Assembly: GCF_020497125.1 (NCBI RefSeq)
Contig: NC_059081.1
Location: 61,276,768-61,340,767, forward strand
From: Mauremys mutica
Lineage: Eukaryota; Chordata; Testudines; Geoemydidae
Length of the DNA: 64,000 bases
Reading direction: 5' to 3'
Both the position numbers and the translations under genes were made by a program. This document shows positions 37,091 to 48,603 of the stretch, piece after piece. Every line of letters begins with the position of its first letter. Position 1 is the first letter of the stretch. The notes under the pieces were generated by a model. That model did not search any database. It saw only the letters and a list, made by a program, of their open reading frames with translations, and was not told the origin of the DNA.

Positions 37091-38054
37091 AGGGCTTGGC
37101 TACACTTGCAAGTTGCAGCGCTGGTAGAGGCTTTCCAGCGCTGCAATTAGTAACCGTCCACACCTGCAAGGCACATCCAGCGCTGCAACTCCCTGGCTGC
37201 AGCGCTGGCTGTACACCTGGCCAGGTTGGGGTGTAGCGATTGCAGCGCTGGTGATCCAGCGCTGCTCATCAAGTGTGGACACACACCAGCGCTTTTATTG
37301 GCCTCCAGGGAATAAGGAGATATCCCAGAAAGCTTTTAACTAAATTACTCTCTTTGTTTTGTTATGCAGCCTCTCTTTGTTTTGTTGTGAACTCCGATTG
37401 GTGCTCCGTTGAACTGCTTATCTAAAAAACAAACACTGATCACAGCAAACAGGAGCTATCTGTACCTGGCTGTGAACGATCAAATGAGAGGCAGGGAGTG
37501 AATGTTTGCTTGACAGAGAAACAGCGTTGGAGGCAGGCTGTTTGCAATTAAGACCAAGGGTTCGCAAACATTTTGTGATTTTTCAATCCAGGAAGCTAAA
37601 CTGTTGGCTCCAAAAATCCACTCTCTCTCTTCCCCGCTCCCTGTCACAGTACACCACAGGGAGTGAGTGAAACAGCGGGGAGTCCGTGTTGGAGGCAGGC
37701 TGTTTGCAATTAAGAGTTAAGACTAAGGGCTCGCGAATATTTTGTGATTTTTCAATCCAGGAAACTAACACACAGTGTTGGCTCCAAAAATCCACTCTCT
37801 CTCTCTTCCCCGCTCCCTGTCACAGTACACCACCCTCCACCCCCCTCTTTTGAAAAGCACGTTGTTGCCACTTGAATGCTGGGATAGCTGCCCATAATGC
37901 AGCACTCCCAACAGCGCTGCAAATGTTGCAAATGTGGCCACACACCAGCGCTGGTAGCTGTGAGTGTGGCCACACACCAGCGCTGCTCCTACACAGCTGG
38001 ATGACCAGCGCTGCAAACTACCAGCGCTGCAAACCGTAAGTGTAGCCAAGCCCT
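37091..38054. mobile_element. DNA transposon with long TIRs and clustered AGCGCT motifs
   Basis: A 964-bp element whose ends AGGGCTTGGCTACACTTGCA and TAAGTGTAGCCAAGCCCT are inverted copies, with the match extending about 37 bp into GCAGCGCTGGTAG. The palindrome AGCGCT occurs seven times in the left 210 bp and five times in the right 150 bp. The core contains a direct duplication of about 140 bp (about 37526-37665 and 37686-37835, sharing TTGGAGGCAGGCTGTTTGCA). hAT-like by its CAGGG-type end, but no 8-bp TSD could be confirmed. No transposase. Confidence 0.85.
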
Positions 38055-38279
38055 GAGATAGGTAAATATCTAGTATTAGAAAGGAGGCATAGCACAGTGA
38101 GAAACGTTACAACAGCTTTGTTTATTCATACTATTAATGAAAAGTAACTGGGGCCCTTTGAAAATGTTTAGAGACATCTTGTAGGTTATTTGTTTTCCTA
38201 AATTGCTTGATTACGTTTCCCTTGTCATGAATGAAGTGGTTGGTTCTTATGTCTTTCTTCCCGTAATCCTTTATCGCAG

Positions 38280-38370
38280 GTCCTAGTGCCACCAATCTTA
38301 TAATAGGTTCCATCGCTGGTGCCATCCTGGTAGCAGCTATTGTCCTTGGGGGGACAGGATGGGGCTTTAA
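38280..38370 (+). CDS. ADAM23: ADAM23 alternative transmembrane exon B
   Basis: A 91-bp exon between TCGCAG and GTAAGC. With the G of the 22056 donor it encodes GPSATNLIIG, then SIAGAILVAAIVLGG, then TGWGF and the first two bases of a Lys codon. This is the common (alpha-type) ADAM23 transmembrane segment, followed by NVKKRR in the last exon. The encoded hydrophobic span is about 20 residues. It lies 8.5 kb after exon A and is its evident tandem duplicate. Confidence 0.96.
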
Positions 38371-38799
38371 GTAAGCAATGCCGCATGTCTTCTCTTCAGT
38401 GGCTATGGCATTTCTATTTTCTGCTTACCTCACTAAGTTTTGAGTTCCTGCTACAAGACTCAAAGTGAAAAATACTGCTTCAAATAGTTACACTTGCACT
38501 GAAAAAGAAGGGAAATGTAAAAAAACACAGATGTCACCAGGGTGCAAAGTTGGAGAACAGTAGTATACGTGGATTAACCTTCATGAGATTATGGAAAAGA
38601 ACTCCAAAAGTGAAAAAAGAAATACTTTTCTTCTCATGAAGAAGGTCTAGCCATCTCCCTATATCAATATTATTTCATGCTTAGCAGAGAGTGAAACATA
38701 GTGGTAGGAAATCTAAAGGTACATTTTGAAAAATACATGAACACTGAAGTTGTGCACAGCAATGCTTGAAAACTGAGACAAAGCTGCTCTGAGTCTAAC

Positions 38800-39170
38800 C
38801 AAGATATGAAGTATGCTATAGAATTTGTTCTGAGTTTTTTGACAAAATTTCTTTCTGTCAAAAATGCTGATTCATTGAAACAGAAACCTTTCATGGGAAA
38901 TGGGCAGTTTCAAGAAATTTCCAATTTTGAGAACATTTTGAGGAGGATGTTTTGACACTTTCAAAATGAAAAGTTCTATTTAGAAGTTTAAAAAAGATAG
39001 AAAACAAAACATTTCAAAATTATTGAAACAAAAGTTTTAACTCAAACTGATTTTTTTTCAGATTATCAGTTCATGAACATTTTCAAAGATTTTGACTTTT
39101 TGTCCATGATTTACAAAATCTCGGAATTTTTTCTGAGACAAGAAAACTGTTTCCTGCCCAGCTCTAGTAT
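38800..39170 (-). repeat. AT-rich interspersed repeat ending in CCCAGCTCTA
   Basis: A stretch dense in AAATTTC/GAAATTT and TTTTGA words, ending TTTCCTGCCCAGCTCTAGTA. Read on the - strand it would begin TAGAGCTGGGCAGGAAACAG, a start I associate with an old DNA-element family of amniotes. The left end is not determined and no TSD was found. Confidence 0.4.
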
Positions 39171-41611
39171 ATTAACATTGATTGACATGAAACATATATT
39201 GAGCAAAGTTCATTCCAGGTGTAACTTCCATTAACCAAAATGGAGTTATATTTTTTTGAATTTGGATTATTATATGCTTTTCCTTGTAATGTCAATTACA
39301 TAAATCCTGTCCATAGCAAACTAGGTCTAAATTTGGAACTAGTGTAAATCGGCAAAGCTCCACTGCCTTCTGTGGAGTTAGGTTGATTTACCCCAACTGA
39401 GGATCTGGCCCCAGATGTTTAGCACCACCAAAGGTGGTGATAACACTCACCAATCTTGCAGTCAGAGAAGACAACTAAGATTGTGGCTGCTTTTTTGTGC
39501 ATCCATGAATGGCAACAACAATTGACTCTTTTGTGAGCTTGATTGAAGATTACTTAAAATGTACAAATTTAAAAAACACCTGTTTAAGATCTTAAATCTT
39601 TGACAATGGGTATCATAAAAATTACACTTGTATTTAGAAATATTTAGAAAATAATTTCCTTTCTTGCATACTACCCAACACCAGATTTCAGGATTCTAAG
39701 TATCTCCTGCAAAAGCCCATTACATCAAATCATCTAAAGCTTTGTAAGAAATACAGCTGTGTACTGTTTTCAGTGTTCTCTTCTAGGAGAAATACAACCT
39801 TGTCCTCAAATCTTGGTAGGTTAGAAAAAAATCTGTTTCCTTTTAAAACCTATTAATTTGTCATGTTAATGCTACACATTTATATTCCATTGGGGCAAGT
39901 CTTGTCTCCATCTCTATGGGTGCAAAGGGCTCTTTTTAAGCATTGTGGTTGTCAGGATTGTAGAGTCCAGTTCCATGGGAGCAGTTTATGTACTGTTGGA
40001 CAGGGTAAGGCTGGATGATAGCCAGGCTGGAGTCCAAAAAGGCCACTCCTACTCCAGTTTACTATTTGGCAGAGGCAAAATGGAAGCAACCTGGATGATG
40101 AATACATCCCAAATTTTGCCATTGTACACAAATGCTCAGCCAGGTTATTCCAGCTGGGAACATGATGCAAGCAATAATCACTGAAGTTCTTAAATAGTTT
40201 TTTGTATTTATTGATTTTATATTTTTTAAAAACCACTTCAGATCAGCTATAATAAGAACCAAAAATCTAGGTTAAATATCATTGCTTTGCATGCTCAAAT
40301 AGTACAAAGGAGGTGATATCCAATCTTTGTAAAAAAAGATTATTTCCCTAATCTCTCATTCACAGTTTCCTCAGGAGTGGTATATGAAACCCACTAGAAT
40401 TAAGGTGGTATGAGAGCTGCTCAAAAATAAATGAAATTAAAAAGGAAGAAAAGGATAGTTAAAAATACTTGATTCCGTCCATGCTTTAGACATGAGCAAA
40501 AAAGAATCCCACTTGCCTGTTTATAATTCTTTTTTTACCAAACTGTCAGTATATTAGAGTTTAAAAACAAAATTCTGCCCTCATTGTTTCTTGTGCTGCC
40601 TATTAATGTCAATAGCTTTGGATAAGTGTGAGGGCAGAATTTGCCCCAAATTAATGTCTTCCTTGTAAGATAGTCTTAATGATGACCTGTATTTGTTCAT
40701 CAAATTTTCTCACAAAACCACTTCTGACATTGAGAGTTCCACACATTTAAAGATGGAAGAATGTGACTCTTTATTACTTATGACATTCAATGCATGGGTT
40801 AAAAGCAGAACAATAGTTGAGGTATGTATTTTGGAGTATACAACTACTGGTCTGATTTACAGCCCTTTGCATGCAGACTCGCCATTGAAGTAATTGGGGC
40901 TTCTGCAAGCAGAGAGACTGCACGATTGTGTATAATGTATAAAGGCCTAGTCTATGAAACGTTAATTACTGTTCACAACCTTTTGTTGCATGTTGTGTTA
41001 TGTTGGTGTACTTTGCATCTTATGTAGCACAGGCTCTATTAGATGCAAATTTATAAAAGAAAAGAAGTCATAAAAATTACACATGTAAGAAGCTGTCTGC
41101 ATTAACATAGCATATACATTATATAGAAATATGTAATTTAGAGAACTTATTTATATTATTTAATTATAGTGTTGTTAATTCTGTTTAGGAACTTAAGCCA
41201 AATTCTGCACTCCTTCACTGAGCAAATGTTCAATTAAGGCCTGCAGAATTTGTATCTTTATAAGCTACACATACAAGTAATGTTAAGTCTGTTCTTCCCT
41301 CCACTTGTGGACTATTTTCTGGGAATTAACACAGTGGGAGTTACATGATTGAATGACAGTATATGCCTCTAGGTATGTATTTGGCCATTAGACACATGCC
41401 ACTCCCAGTGATGTAAATGAGAGCTATGTACATATATCCACGTGCAGATGTTGGTGCTCAGCCCTAAAAATATATATTTTTGGGATGCATCTCCAGTAAA
41501 AAATTGTTTAAAATGTTGTGTTCCAGGGCATATCCTTTTAAATGCAGACCTACAAACTCCTTTAAAGATTGATCTTGTGTGATAGTGGTTTCTGGATACT
41601 AGTATGGTAAA

Positions 41612-41743
41612 CCTGGATTCAGGAAAGCATCCTTGGCCAGGACAGCACTTGAGCATATGCTTAACATACTTGCTTACAGCAGTTAAGTGCTGTCCTGAAT
41701 GGGATGAAGTTAAGTTCACACTTAAGTGCATTCCAGAATCAGG
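41612..41743. repeat. imperfect palindromic element
   Basis: CCTGGATTCAGGAAAGCAT at the left pairs with TGCATTCCAGAATCAGG at the right. Inside, CAGGACAGCACTTGAG pairs with CAGTTAAGTGCTGTCCTG. About 132 bp. Probably a MITE remnant. Confidence 0.55.
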
Positions 41744-44671
41744 ACTTTAAATGGTCCAATTCTGGCTTAAGTAAAATAACATCAATTGCTTTTCCTGGTA
41801 TTGTCAACATATTTTTTTTTGTCCAGCACAAAACTAACCTGCTCCCCATCACTAAATCACCAATAAAAATGTTCCACTTTGCATCCTGCATGTCTTTTTG
41901 TCATACAAAAATATAAAAGTATTTGGTATCCCTGTATGAGTAAGCTCTCGTATTGAAAATATCAGGAGTTCAATATTTTAAAAAGAGCAAGATAAGAATA
42001 TCTATTCTGTAGCAGAACCTCAAATACAATGGCCTGGCCTAGCTCACAGCTTGAAGTGCATGTTTTTGGGGGGGAAATTGAAAGGCGTTTTCACTTGTAT
42101 GTGGAAGAAGGCTAGCATAATGTAGGGCCTCTCACACTTTGCTTCCAGATTTTTTTGTAGGATGTCCAAGACTAATAGAATGGGTTTTAATTTTCCTTTG
42201 AAGCAAGTGATGTTTCAGTCTTTAGTAATGTGAGAAGTAGCCAATACTTTACAAACTAGGAGATGTGATTTTTGTTCCACAGGTTATCAGGTGTTCACAT
42301 GCACATACGGTACTGTGGTGTCAAGTCCAAATCAAACGTAAGCTGCAATTAAGCAAATTTTGTTCATGAACTTAGTGGGTCAGTTTGGTATAAATTAGCA
42401 AAACAAAGTTTTTCTTTAAAGAAATAAACAAACTAGGATTTATTTTTAGATAGTTTCTGGAAAGATATGGATAAAAATAGGACAGAAAAGATGTTGTGAT
42501 CAAGTCTCAGTAAAATGTTCAGTGCACATAGATCTTAAGGAACATATTTAGTGAATTTGAGTTAAATGCTGCTAGTGAGCACCCAGTTAGGAACTATATT
42601 TTGTTTCACAGAAGACCTTGGTTAATATTCTGACAAAGCTGTAATTGTTTTTTGTACTGCTGTAGTGTTTAAGGGCCCCTCTCATGGGTCAGGGCTGCAC
42701 TGGTCAGGCACTATGCAGACACATGACCTGCATTGATGGTGACGTTCACATAATAGCAGCAGGTCCCTGGACCGCCCTTCAAACCATTACAATGCTTAAT
42801 TAAGGACAGAAGTGGAAGCGGAATGAGGGGTTAGTTAATGTGAGCAGTTTTGTGTGGGCCCTCTGAATTTCATGGTTAGGCCCAGTTTCCAGTTCTTTTT
42901 AATATAGAATTACTTGACAGTGGTGAATGTATAAGTGTGTAGTTTTGCTACAGTAACAAATTCAGTTGCTTTTTTAAATGCTGGCTTGCTAGTGTGTTAC
43001 ATTTTGAAAGGGGATACTTGGTAAATAAATAACAATACTAAGTAGTAGTACTGGTAAGGGCTAAATTAAAAAAAATATGTGGGAAGTTCCTTTTGAGACT
43101 GCATAATAGTCCTCAGAATGTGGAGTAGACTAGTAGGGGAGGTGCTGTGGTGGGTAAAAATGTATAGGCACAGTATTATTCCCAGTGATATCTGCTAAAC
43201 AACGGAGCTTTCCTGCCAAGTGGAGGGTTACTAGGTGGGCCAAATATTTACCCAATCCTTAAACTTCTGCATAAAGGCAGCTTTAGGAATTCAAATTGAG
43301 CCAAATCCTGTAGCCAAAAATGATCAGAAGAGCAGAGAGCCTGTGCAGTGAGATTCTGAAACCTTGTGTATGCTTCATACAAGAACTACAGACCAGCTCT
43401 CTGGTTTGTCAGTAACATCTATTTTTCTTTCCACTCTGCATTTCCTTGCAAAGTGTGTGCAGTGGCTCCATGAGCAGCAAGAATCCACCTGCTCAAAATC
43501 AGATAACATGCTATGTCTACTACTGTTTCTCATGCCAACAGATGGCAACGGGCTAGCTAAGCAGGTGCCCTAGACTGTCACTGTTGTGAGGCTGATGATC
43601 CCATCCCCTAACTTTGTTGTTTTAATTTTCAGTTTCACATAGCAACAGCCTGGTTATTGTGGGTTTGCTCACTTTTTCAAGATCTGGTATGGGGAAACTT
43701 TACAGAAACATTACTGATTTGAAGGGACTGTGCAGTCATTGGAGTAACCCTTAATTTTTTTTGGCAAGACTTTGTGTTTCTGTGAACATGGAGGAAGGCA
43801 CTGATTTACAAGAACATCATAAACTGCAATAGCAACACTAGTAGTTAGCTGCTACTAAAATAGGCAGTGTGTTTGTGCAGTAGTTGCTGTGTTCTTCTCA
43901 AAACACTTATAAGCAATGAGGAGAAAAAATAGGATACATCAAAACTATAATAAAAGTCTGGGGTAGCAGTGGCTTTATTTTGTATATTTATTTTTGCAAA
44001 GAATGAACTGTGCTGTCAAAAGAGTTAAAAGCAACTATCCAAAATGGAATGTAGGTGATTATTACTTTGCACTGTGGCTTGTTATAGTTATGCTACGAGT
44101 ATTTTATTTTTTTAACAGAAGTAATAGTTGGGTTTTGTTGTTGCTGTTTGTTTTATTCAGAGCTAATGGAGGCTGAACTTTTATTACTCTGAATTATTGA
44201 AACTGGAATTAAATGTTTAAAAAAAAAAGTTGTTAATTCCCTGTTAGAGTTCCATGGCTAAAATGGCACCAAAAACAACAGGCAATGCAGAAGTTAAGAT
44301 GGTGGCCTCAGCATCATTCTCTGTAGTGTGGCCCTTACCCGAGGGCTCATTTCCTCTTCCTCATGTTGGTGTTTACTGCACTAGTGAAGGCATCCACACT
44401 GTTCTTCCTCCTCCTCTGGCCAATGAGCATGTGTGGATGGAGCCTTGAAGAAGAGCCACTGCTTGTACGTGCTGGAGGAGGTAATATGGAGCCCTAAACA
44501 GCAGCCTCTTGCGGAGTGGAAGGGAAGTGGTCTTAGTGCTTCTGCCTTTTGCTGCTGAGGAAGAATGAGCAGACGGGGCCAAGAGGGAGGCCAACAGAGC
44601 AGCTGTTGCTAGCGGACAGGGAGCACATCTGTCCCCCTGAAGCAGCAGTGAAGCCAGGTGAAGTTCCTGTT

Positions 44672-44880
44672 AGGGTATGTCTGTACAGCATTTGGATCGA
44701 GCCTCTCAGCCCCGGTCGACAGACTCAGGCTAGCGGGGCTTGTGCTAGTCCTTTAAAATGCTGGCTGTGCAGCTATTTTTAAAGATACCGCTCAGATTGG
44801 ATCTCGGGCTCCGAAGCCTAGGAAAGGGGATCAACCCTGACTGGGAGACTCACTCCAAAACGCTGTGTAGAGATACCCCT
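44672..44880. mobile_element. MITE (GGGTATGTCTGTACAGC ends)
   Basis: The left end AGGGTATGTCTGTACAGC and right end GCTGTGTAGAGATACCCCT are imperfect inverted copies. About 209 bp with a GC-richer core. Preceded by TTA in GTTAGGG, possibly part of a TWA TSD, but the right copy is not clear. Confidence 0.65.
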
Positions 44881-46035
44881 ATTGGCCAGAGAGGGGTGGC
44901 TGCTTTCAGTATCTCAGAACAGCTATTCCAGTTGGCAGGTGAGCCAACCAGCAGTGAAAGACCACACACCTGTCAATCCTAGCCAGGCCTGTCTCCCACC
45001 TCCTCAAGATAGGGCCCAGAATATCTACTGTCCTGTGGTAGGCCAAATTCTGCACTCAGATGCACAAATGTGTGTTTTCTTCAGTGGAATCCATATGCAC
45101 TCATTTGGGGGAAGAATGTGACTGAGTTTGTGTTTAGTTCTGGGGAACTTAACATTTAACAAGGCATTGCTAAAACTAATGATCTTCCAACATTTCCATT
45201 TGAAACCTGTTTTAAGTATTTTACAACTCAGCTATAAAAACGGTTTTCACTTCGATATACATCTTTTCTGCTAGTAATTTGTTTTATAATCGGAAGCTGT
45301 TTCACATTTTTGAAGTTACAAAAATATAGCACAGTAGTCTTAGATGTAATTGGATGTTAATGGCGCCTTTAGTCCATTATATGAACTGGGCTTTGTGGAG
45401 ATATATATTAAGGGCTAACGTATGCTTTGAAGCCACAGCCTGCAACTGGGGCCAGTGCAAAGCTGCTCTGGCACATTGGGCGCTCCTGAGGTTTCCTGGG
45501 ACAAAGCACAGCCTCTGCAGTTCCCTTTAAGAGAATGTGGCATGTGCCTCTCCACCCTGACCACACATAAGGCCTATTCTGCTGAATAGTATGTGGGAGG
45601 AGCATGACTCTTTTGGGGAGTCTAGCATTCCTGTGTGCGCTAACCTGATTGTCCTTGTGTGCTCTGACTGCAAGGATTGCATTTGTGCTCAACCCTGCAC
45701 TTGGTGTAGGGGTGAGGGAAACAATTATACAGCCAGGTGGGGATCTTGATATAGCAGGGTAGAGGGCTCAGCTGACTCTTCTGACCAGTGTTTATCAGGA
45801 AGGTTTATATAACATGGTGTTTTTAAGCAATGCTTGGAGCTTAGCTATAATGAAGGATTAGCAGAATAGTGTAGGAAATTCATTATGATAAATTGCTACA
45901 CTTTACTTGGCCCATGAATATTGTTAGTTCCCTCACTTCTTGTTATGACTTTTTTGGGGAGAAAACCAAGATTTGTCCATCCGTTTGCAGTTTTTTAAAT
46001 GGACTAGTATCTTCAGCTCAACATATAATGTGTTG

Positions 46036-46195
46036 TGAGTAGAGATGTGGTTTTTTAGTGGTTAGAGCATGTGACTCTGCCAGGAGGCCTGAATTCTGCT
46101 CTCAGTTCTGTCACTGGCTTATTGTTATAACCTTGGGTGAGATAATGCTATCCAACTTAGTTAAGCACTTTGAGATATTCAGATAAGTATAACAT
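46036..46195 (+). mobile_element. MIR/CORE-like SINE
   Basis: TTTAGTGGTTAGAGCATGTGA (box A-like), GGCCTGAATTCTGCTCTC (box B-like), then TCTGTCACTGGCTTATTG, AACCTTGGGTGAGATAATGC and AAGCACTTTGAGATATTCAG follow the MIR order (tRNA head, CORE, AAGCGCTTTGAGAT tail). Diverged, + orientation. Confidence 0.75.
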
Positions 46196-48465
46196 AAGAG
46201 CAAGGTGTTATTTCTTACCAAAAAATTAATATGCAAAACTGACTTACTGAACATCAAGCATATTGTATTTCAAAAACAATTCTGTGTGCTCATTTTGAAT
46301 GTCACATTTAGATCCCTACACCCTTCGTTTTCAGGCATGACAACTTTGTCAGACTCTGATATTGTGGAGAAAACAGTTGTTACTAATGATTGACTAGAGG
46401 AAACATAACATTTTGATTTAACATATTAAGGAAATACTGAAAAAGAAGAAAGGCATTAGCTGAGTTAATTTTTTACCTTTGGAAAAATGTATTTTCATTT
46501 AATGAACTGTAGGGCATGATCAAAATAGATTTGTGGCTTTGAAATAGACCCTAGAAGACATTTGACATGATGTGGGCTGTGTTACAGTTCCACAAGAGTT
46601 TGGCAGTTGTTCCAAAGTACCTCCAAAGCTACTCAGAGACAGTACTAGCAGGACTGTGCTGCTCAGGAGTACTACTCTAGCAAGGGGTCAGTTGGAAAGA
46701 CCTGGAGGGTTATATTGGGAGGCTAGCAAAACATGTTCCCACTGTAACTTCGTACTAAATGTCACAGAGCCCACTCATCAATTTAATAGAAAAACTTCAG
46801 GCAACACATTTGACTTTAGGCTTTTAGTGGTTTGTTCCCTTAAAAATAACAGGAATGCAAACATTGAATGGACAGTTAAATCATCTGAATTTTTCACACC
46901 TATTAGTGACCTGATTTTTTCAGATTTGTTTTAAAGGTAAATAACTGTTGGTTAGTGGAGTTTGAATTTCAGTATGCTGTGTGATAAAAAATAGTCATTT
47001 AAAGCACTCCTTTTCATACACCATAGAAAAAGAGAGAAACTGGCAGAGAGAGTAAGTCCAGACAAGTTTTGATTCAGATTTAAACAGTCAATATTATTCA
47101 GACTTCCTACTATACTATTCTACATCTGACTAGAAAAAGGGTATCCATTAATATCAGATCTACTCAGAGGGTATGAATGCTACAGAGATAGCTGGGTTGA
47201 TATATCTAAATAGTGCGGTCAGTTTGAGTCACAGTGAGGATGAGTACAACTCTTTTCTATAAAAAGGGAAACAATGACATTTTAAAAGCCTGTAACTCCT
47301 ATGCTGCATGCCTTAATAACAAATAGTCAAGCTGGCACTGGCACAAGATCAAAGGCTGCCAGGTTCTCTGAAAGACCTGTCCTGGATAACTGTTCTTTTT
47401 GCACTGATTCCTAAGTCACCTGTACAGCTTAGGAAAGGCTTGCTTTCAGCTTAAACACTACAGCAGTGGTGGTATTGGGAGAGCACAGTCAAAAAGGAAA
47501 TTTTGGGCTTTGTGTATTTAATTTTTAATTCTTGTTCTATGTCTTTTGCATGACAATTTGGTGGCGGTAGTGGTGCACATGCCCAATGTTAAGACTAAAT
47601 GCATGAGCCCCTTGCTTGATGCCCCACATAAAGCCAGATTATGGGGAGGTTGCACCCAACTTGTGCTGTTGCCTTGTAATGTCTTGCTGTTTATTGATAT
47701 AGGGTATCAATATCGTAGGAGACTGGACATTAGTATAAAAGCTAAATTGTAATGGCATAATTAAAAGTCTCTGTCCATTCTCCTTCGACTGCAATGTCTC
47801 AGTATCTGCTATATTTTGTACCTTATTGGAGATTCAAAGTGCTTTGTCCATAGTATGGTAAAAGCTTACAGAGATACTAAGATAGCTTGGTCCACTATAA
47901 AATTATCTGTGGATTCAGTGTAGCCACTGAAAGATGGATACGAGGGGCCATGGTCACCTCATTTGTGGAAGATCTATGTTTTGGAGATTAATGAGTACCT
48001 GTTATAAACAGCCAGATGCCTTTTTGCATTTTAAGAGTAATTTTGTATTTGAAATGTGACTGTTTTGAGTGGTTCCAAATGATGTACAAATGCTGTCCTG
48101 GCTTAATGTATAGACATGTCAGACAGTCTGAAAAACTTCCCATCTAAATAGGCTTGACTGCCACTTGCAGTACTGCACAAAAAAAACAAACAAACAAAAA
48201 GTTAATTATATACACTATCTAGATTTAACACATGCAATTTTAAACTTCATAGAGACAGCAGGAATTGATACTGTAATACACAGTGTCCAAACCCTCTCAA
48301 AGTCAAATCATTACAGTTACTTCACTGTAAGGTTAGTTTGTGAGATTACCTCAAAGTGAGCTTATTACTTTACTATGGTGTTAGCACTGCTTCTCTCCCA
48401 TTATGCCTAACTAATGTTTTATGTTTTTCCTCCTCATTTAATCTCCTTTTGACGCACATTGGAAG

Positions 48466-48514
48466 AAATGTCAAAAAGAGAAGGTACGATCCAAATCAGC
48501 AAGGTCCTATCTGA
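48466..48514 (+). CDS. ADAM23: ADAM23 terminal coding exon (cytoplasmic tail)
   Basis: After the acceptor GGAAG, one base completes the split Lys or Glu codon. The frame then reads NVKKRRYDPNQQGPI and stops at TGA (48512-48514). This is the very short ADAM23 cytoplasmic tail; the human protein has the same NVKKRR...QQGPI layout. The dibasic KKRR is a membrane-proximal stop-transfer cluster. The exon continues into the 3' UTR. Confidence 0.97.
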
Positions 48515-48597
48515 AGGAACTTAACTGGAAAAGCTTCTTCTTGCACTACTGGATTCTAGGTGTGAAGTCTTTGCTGTCACTGTGCAGGAACTCAATC

Positions 48598-48603
48598 AAT
48601 AAA
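48598..48603 (+). terminator. candidate poly(A) signal AATAAA (proximal)
   Basis: The perfect hexamer AATAAA lies 84 bp after the ADAM23 stop codon, in CTCAATCAATAAAGAAG. Position is compatible with a short 3' UTR. Usage unknown. Confidence 0.35.

Larger units (their letters stand above)
29781..38279 (+). other. ADAM23 intron between the two transmembrane exons
   Basis: An 8.5-kb interval containing a C/T-rich tract (31060-31440), a long CR1 copy (31978-33650), a short palindrome (36755-36842) and a 964-bp DNA transposon (37091-38054) that ends 225 bp before the second transmembrane exon. 33651-36754 is AT-rich, without recognised elements apart from A/T runs. Confidence 0.7.
38371..48465 (+). 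other. last ADAM23 intron
   Basis: A 10.1-kb intron. It contains an AT-rich repeat (38800-39170), a palindromic element (41612-41743), a MITE (44672-44880) and a MIR-like SINE (46036-46195). A TTTACACTGGTGTAA-type palindrome remnant is near 39320-39415. Stretches 39420-41610, 41744-44670, 44881-46035 and 46196-48465 show nothing that I can name. Confidence 0.65.
1105..48514 (+). other. ADAM23: ADAM23 gene, 3' half (disintegrin domain to C-terminus)
   Basis: Eleven coding exons on the + strand translate, joined at GT/AG sites with consistent phases, into the C-terminal part of ADAM23 (MDC3). In order they give the disintegrin domain, the cysteine-rich domain, the EGF-like domain, one of two transmembrane segments and a very short cytoplasmic tail ending in QQGPI. 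ADAM23 is a type I membrane ADAM that lacks a working metalloprotease site. Known roles are as a neuronal receptor for LGI-family ligands and as an adhesion protein through its disintegrin loop. Exons for the signal peptide, propeptide, metalloprotease-like domain and start of the disintegrin domain lie to the left of the window. The cysteine pattern, loop motif, paired transmembrane exons and tail together make ADAM23 a firm call over ADAM11 or ADAM22. No frameshift or stop was seen in the exons. Confidence 0.97.
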
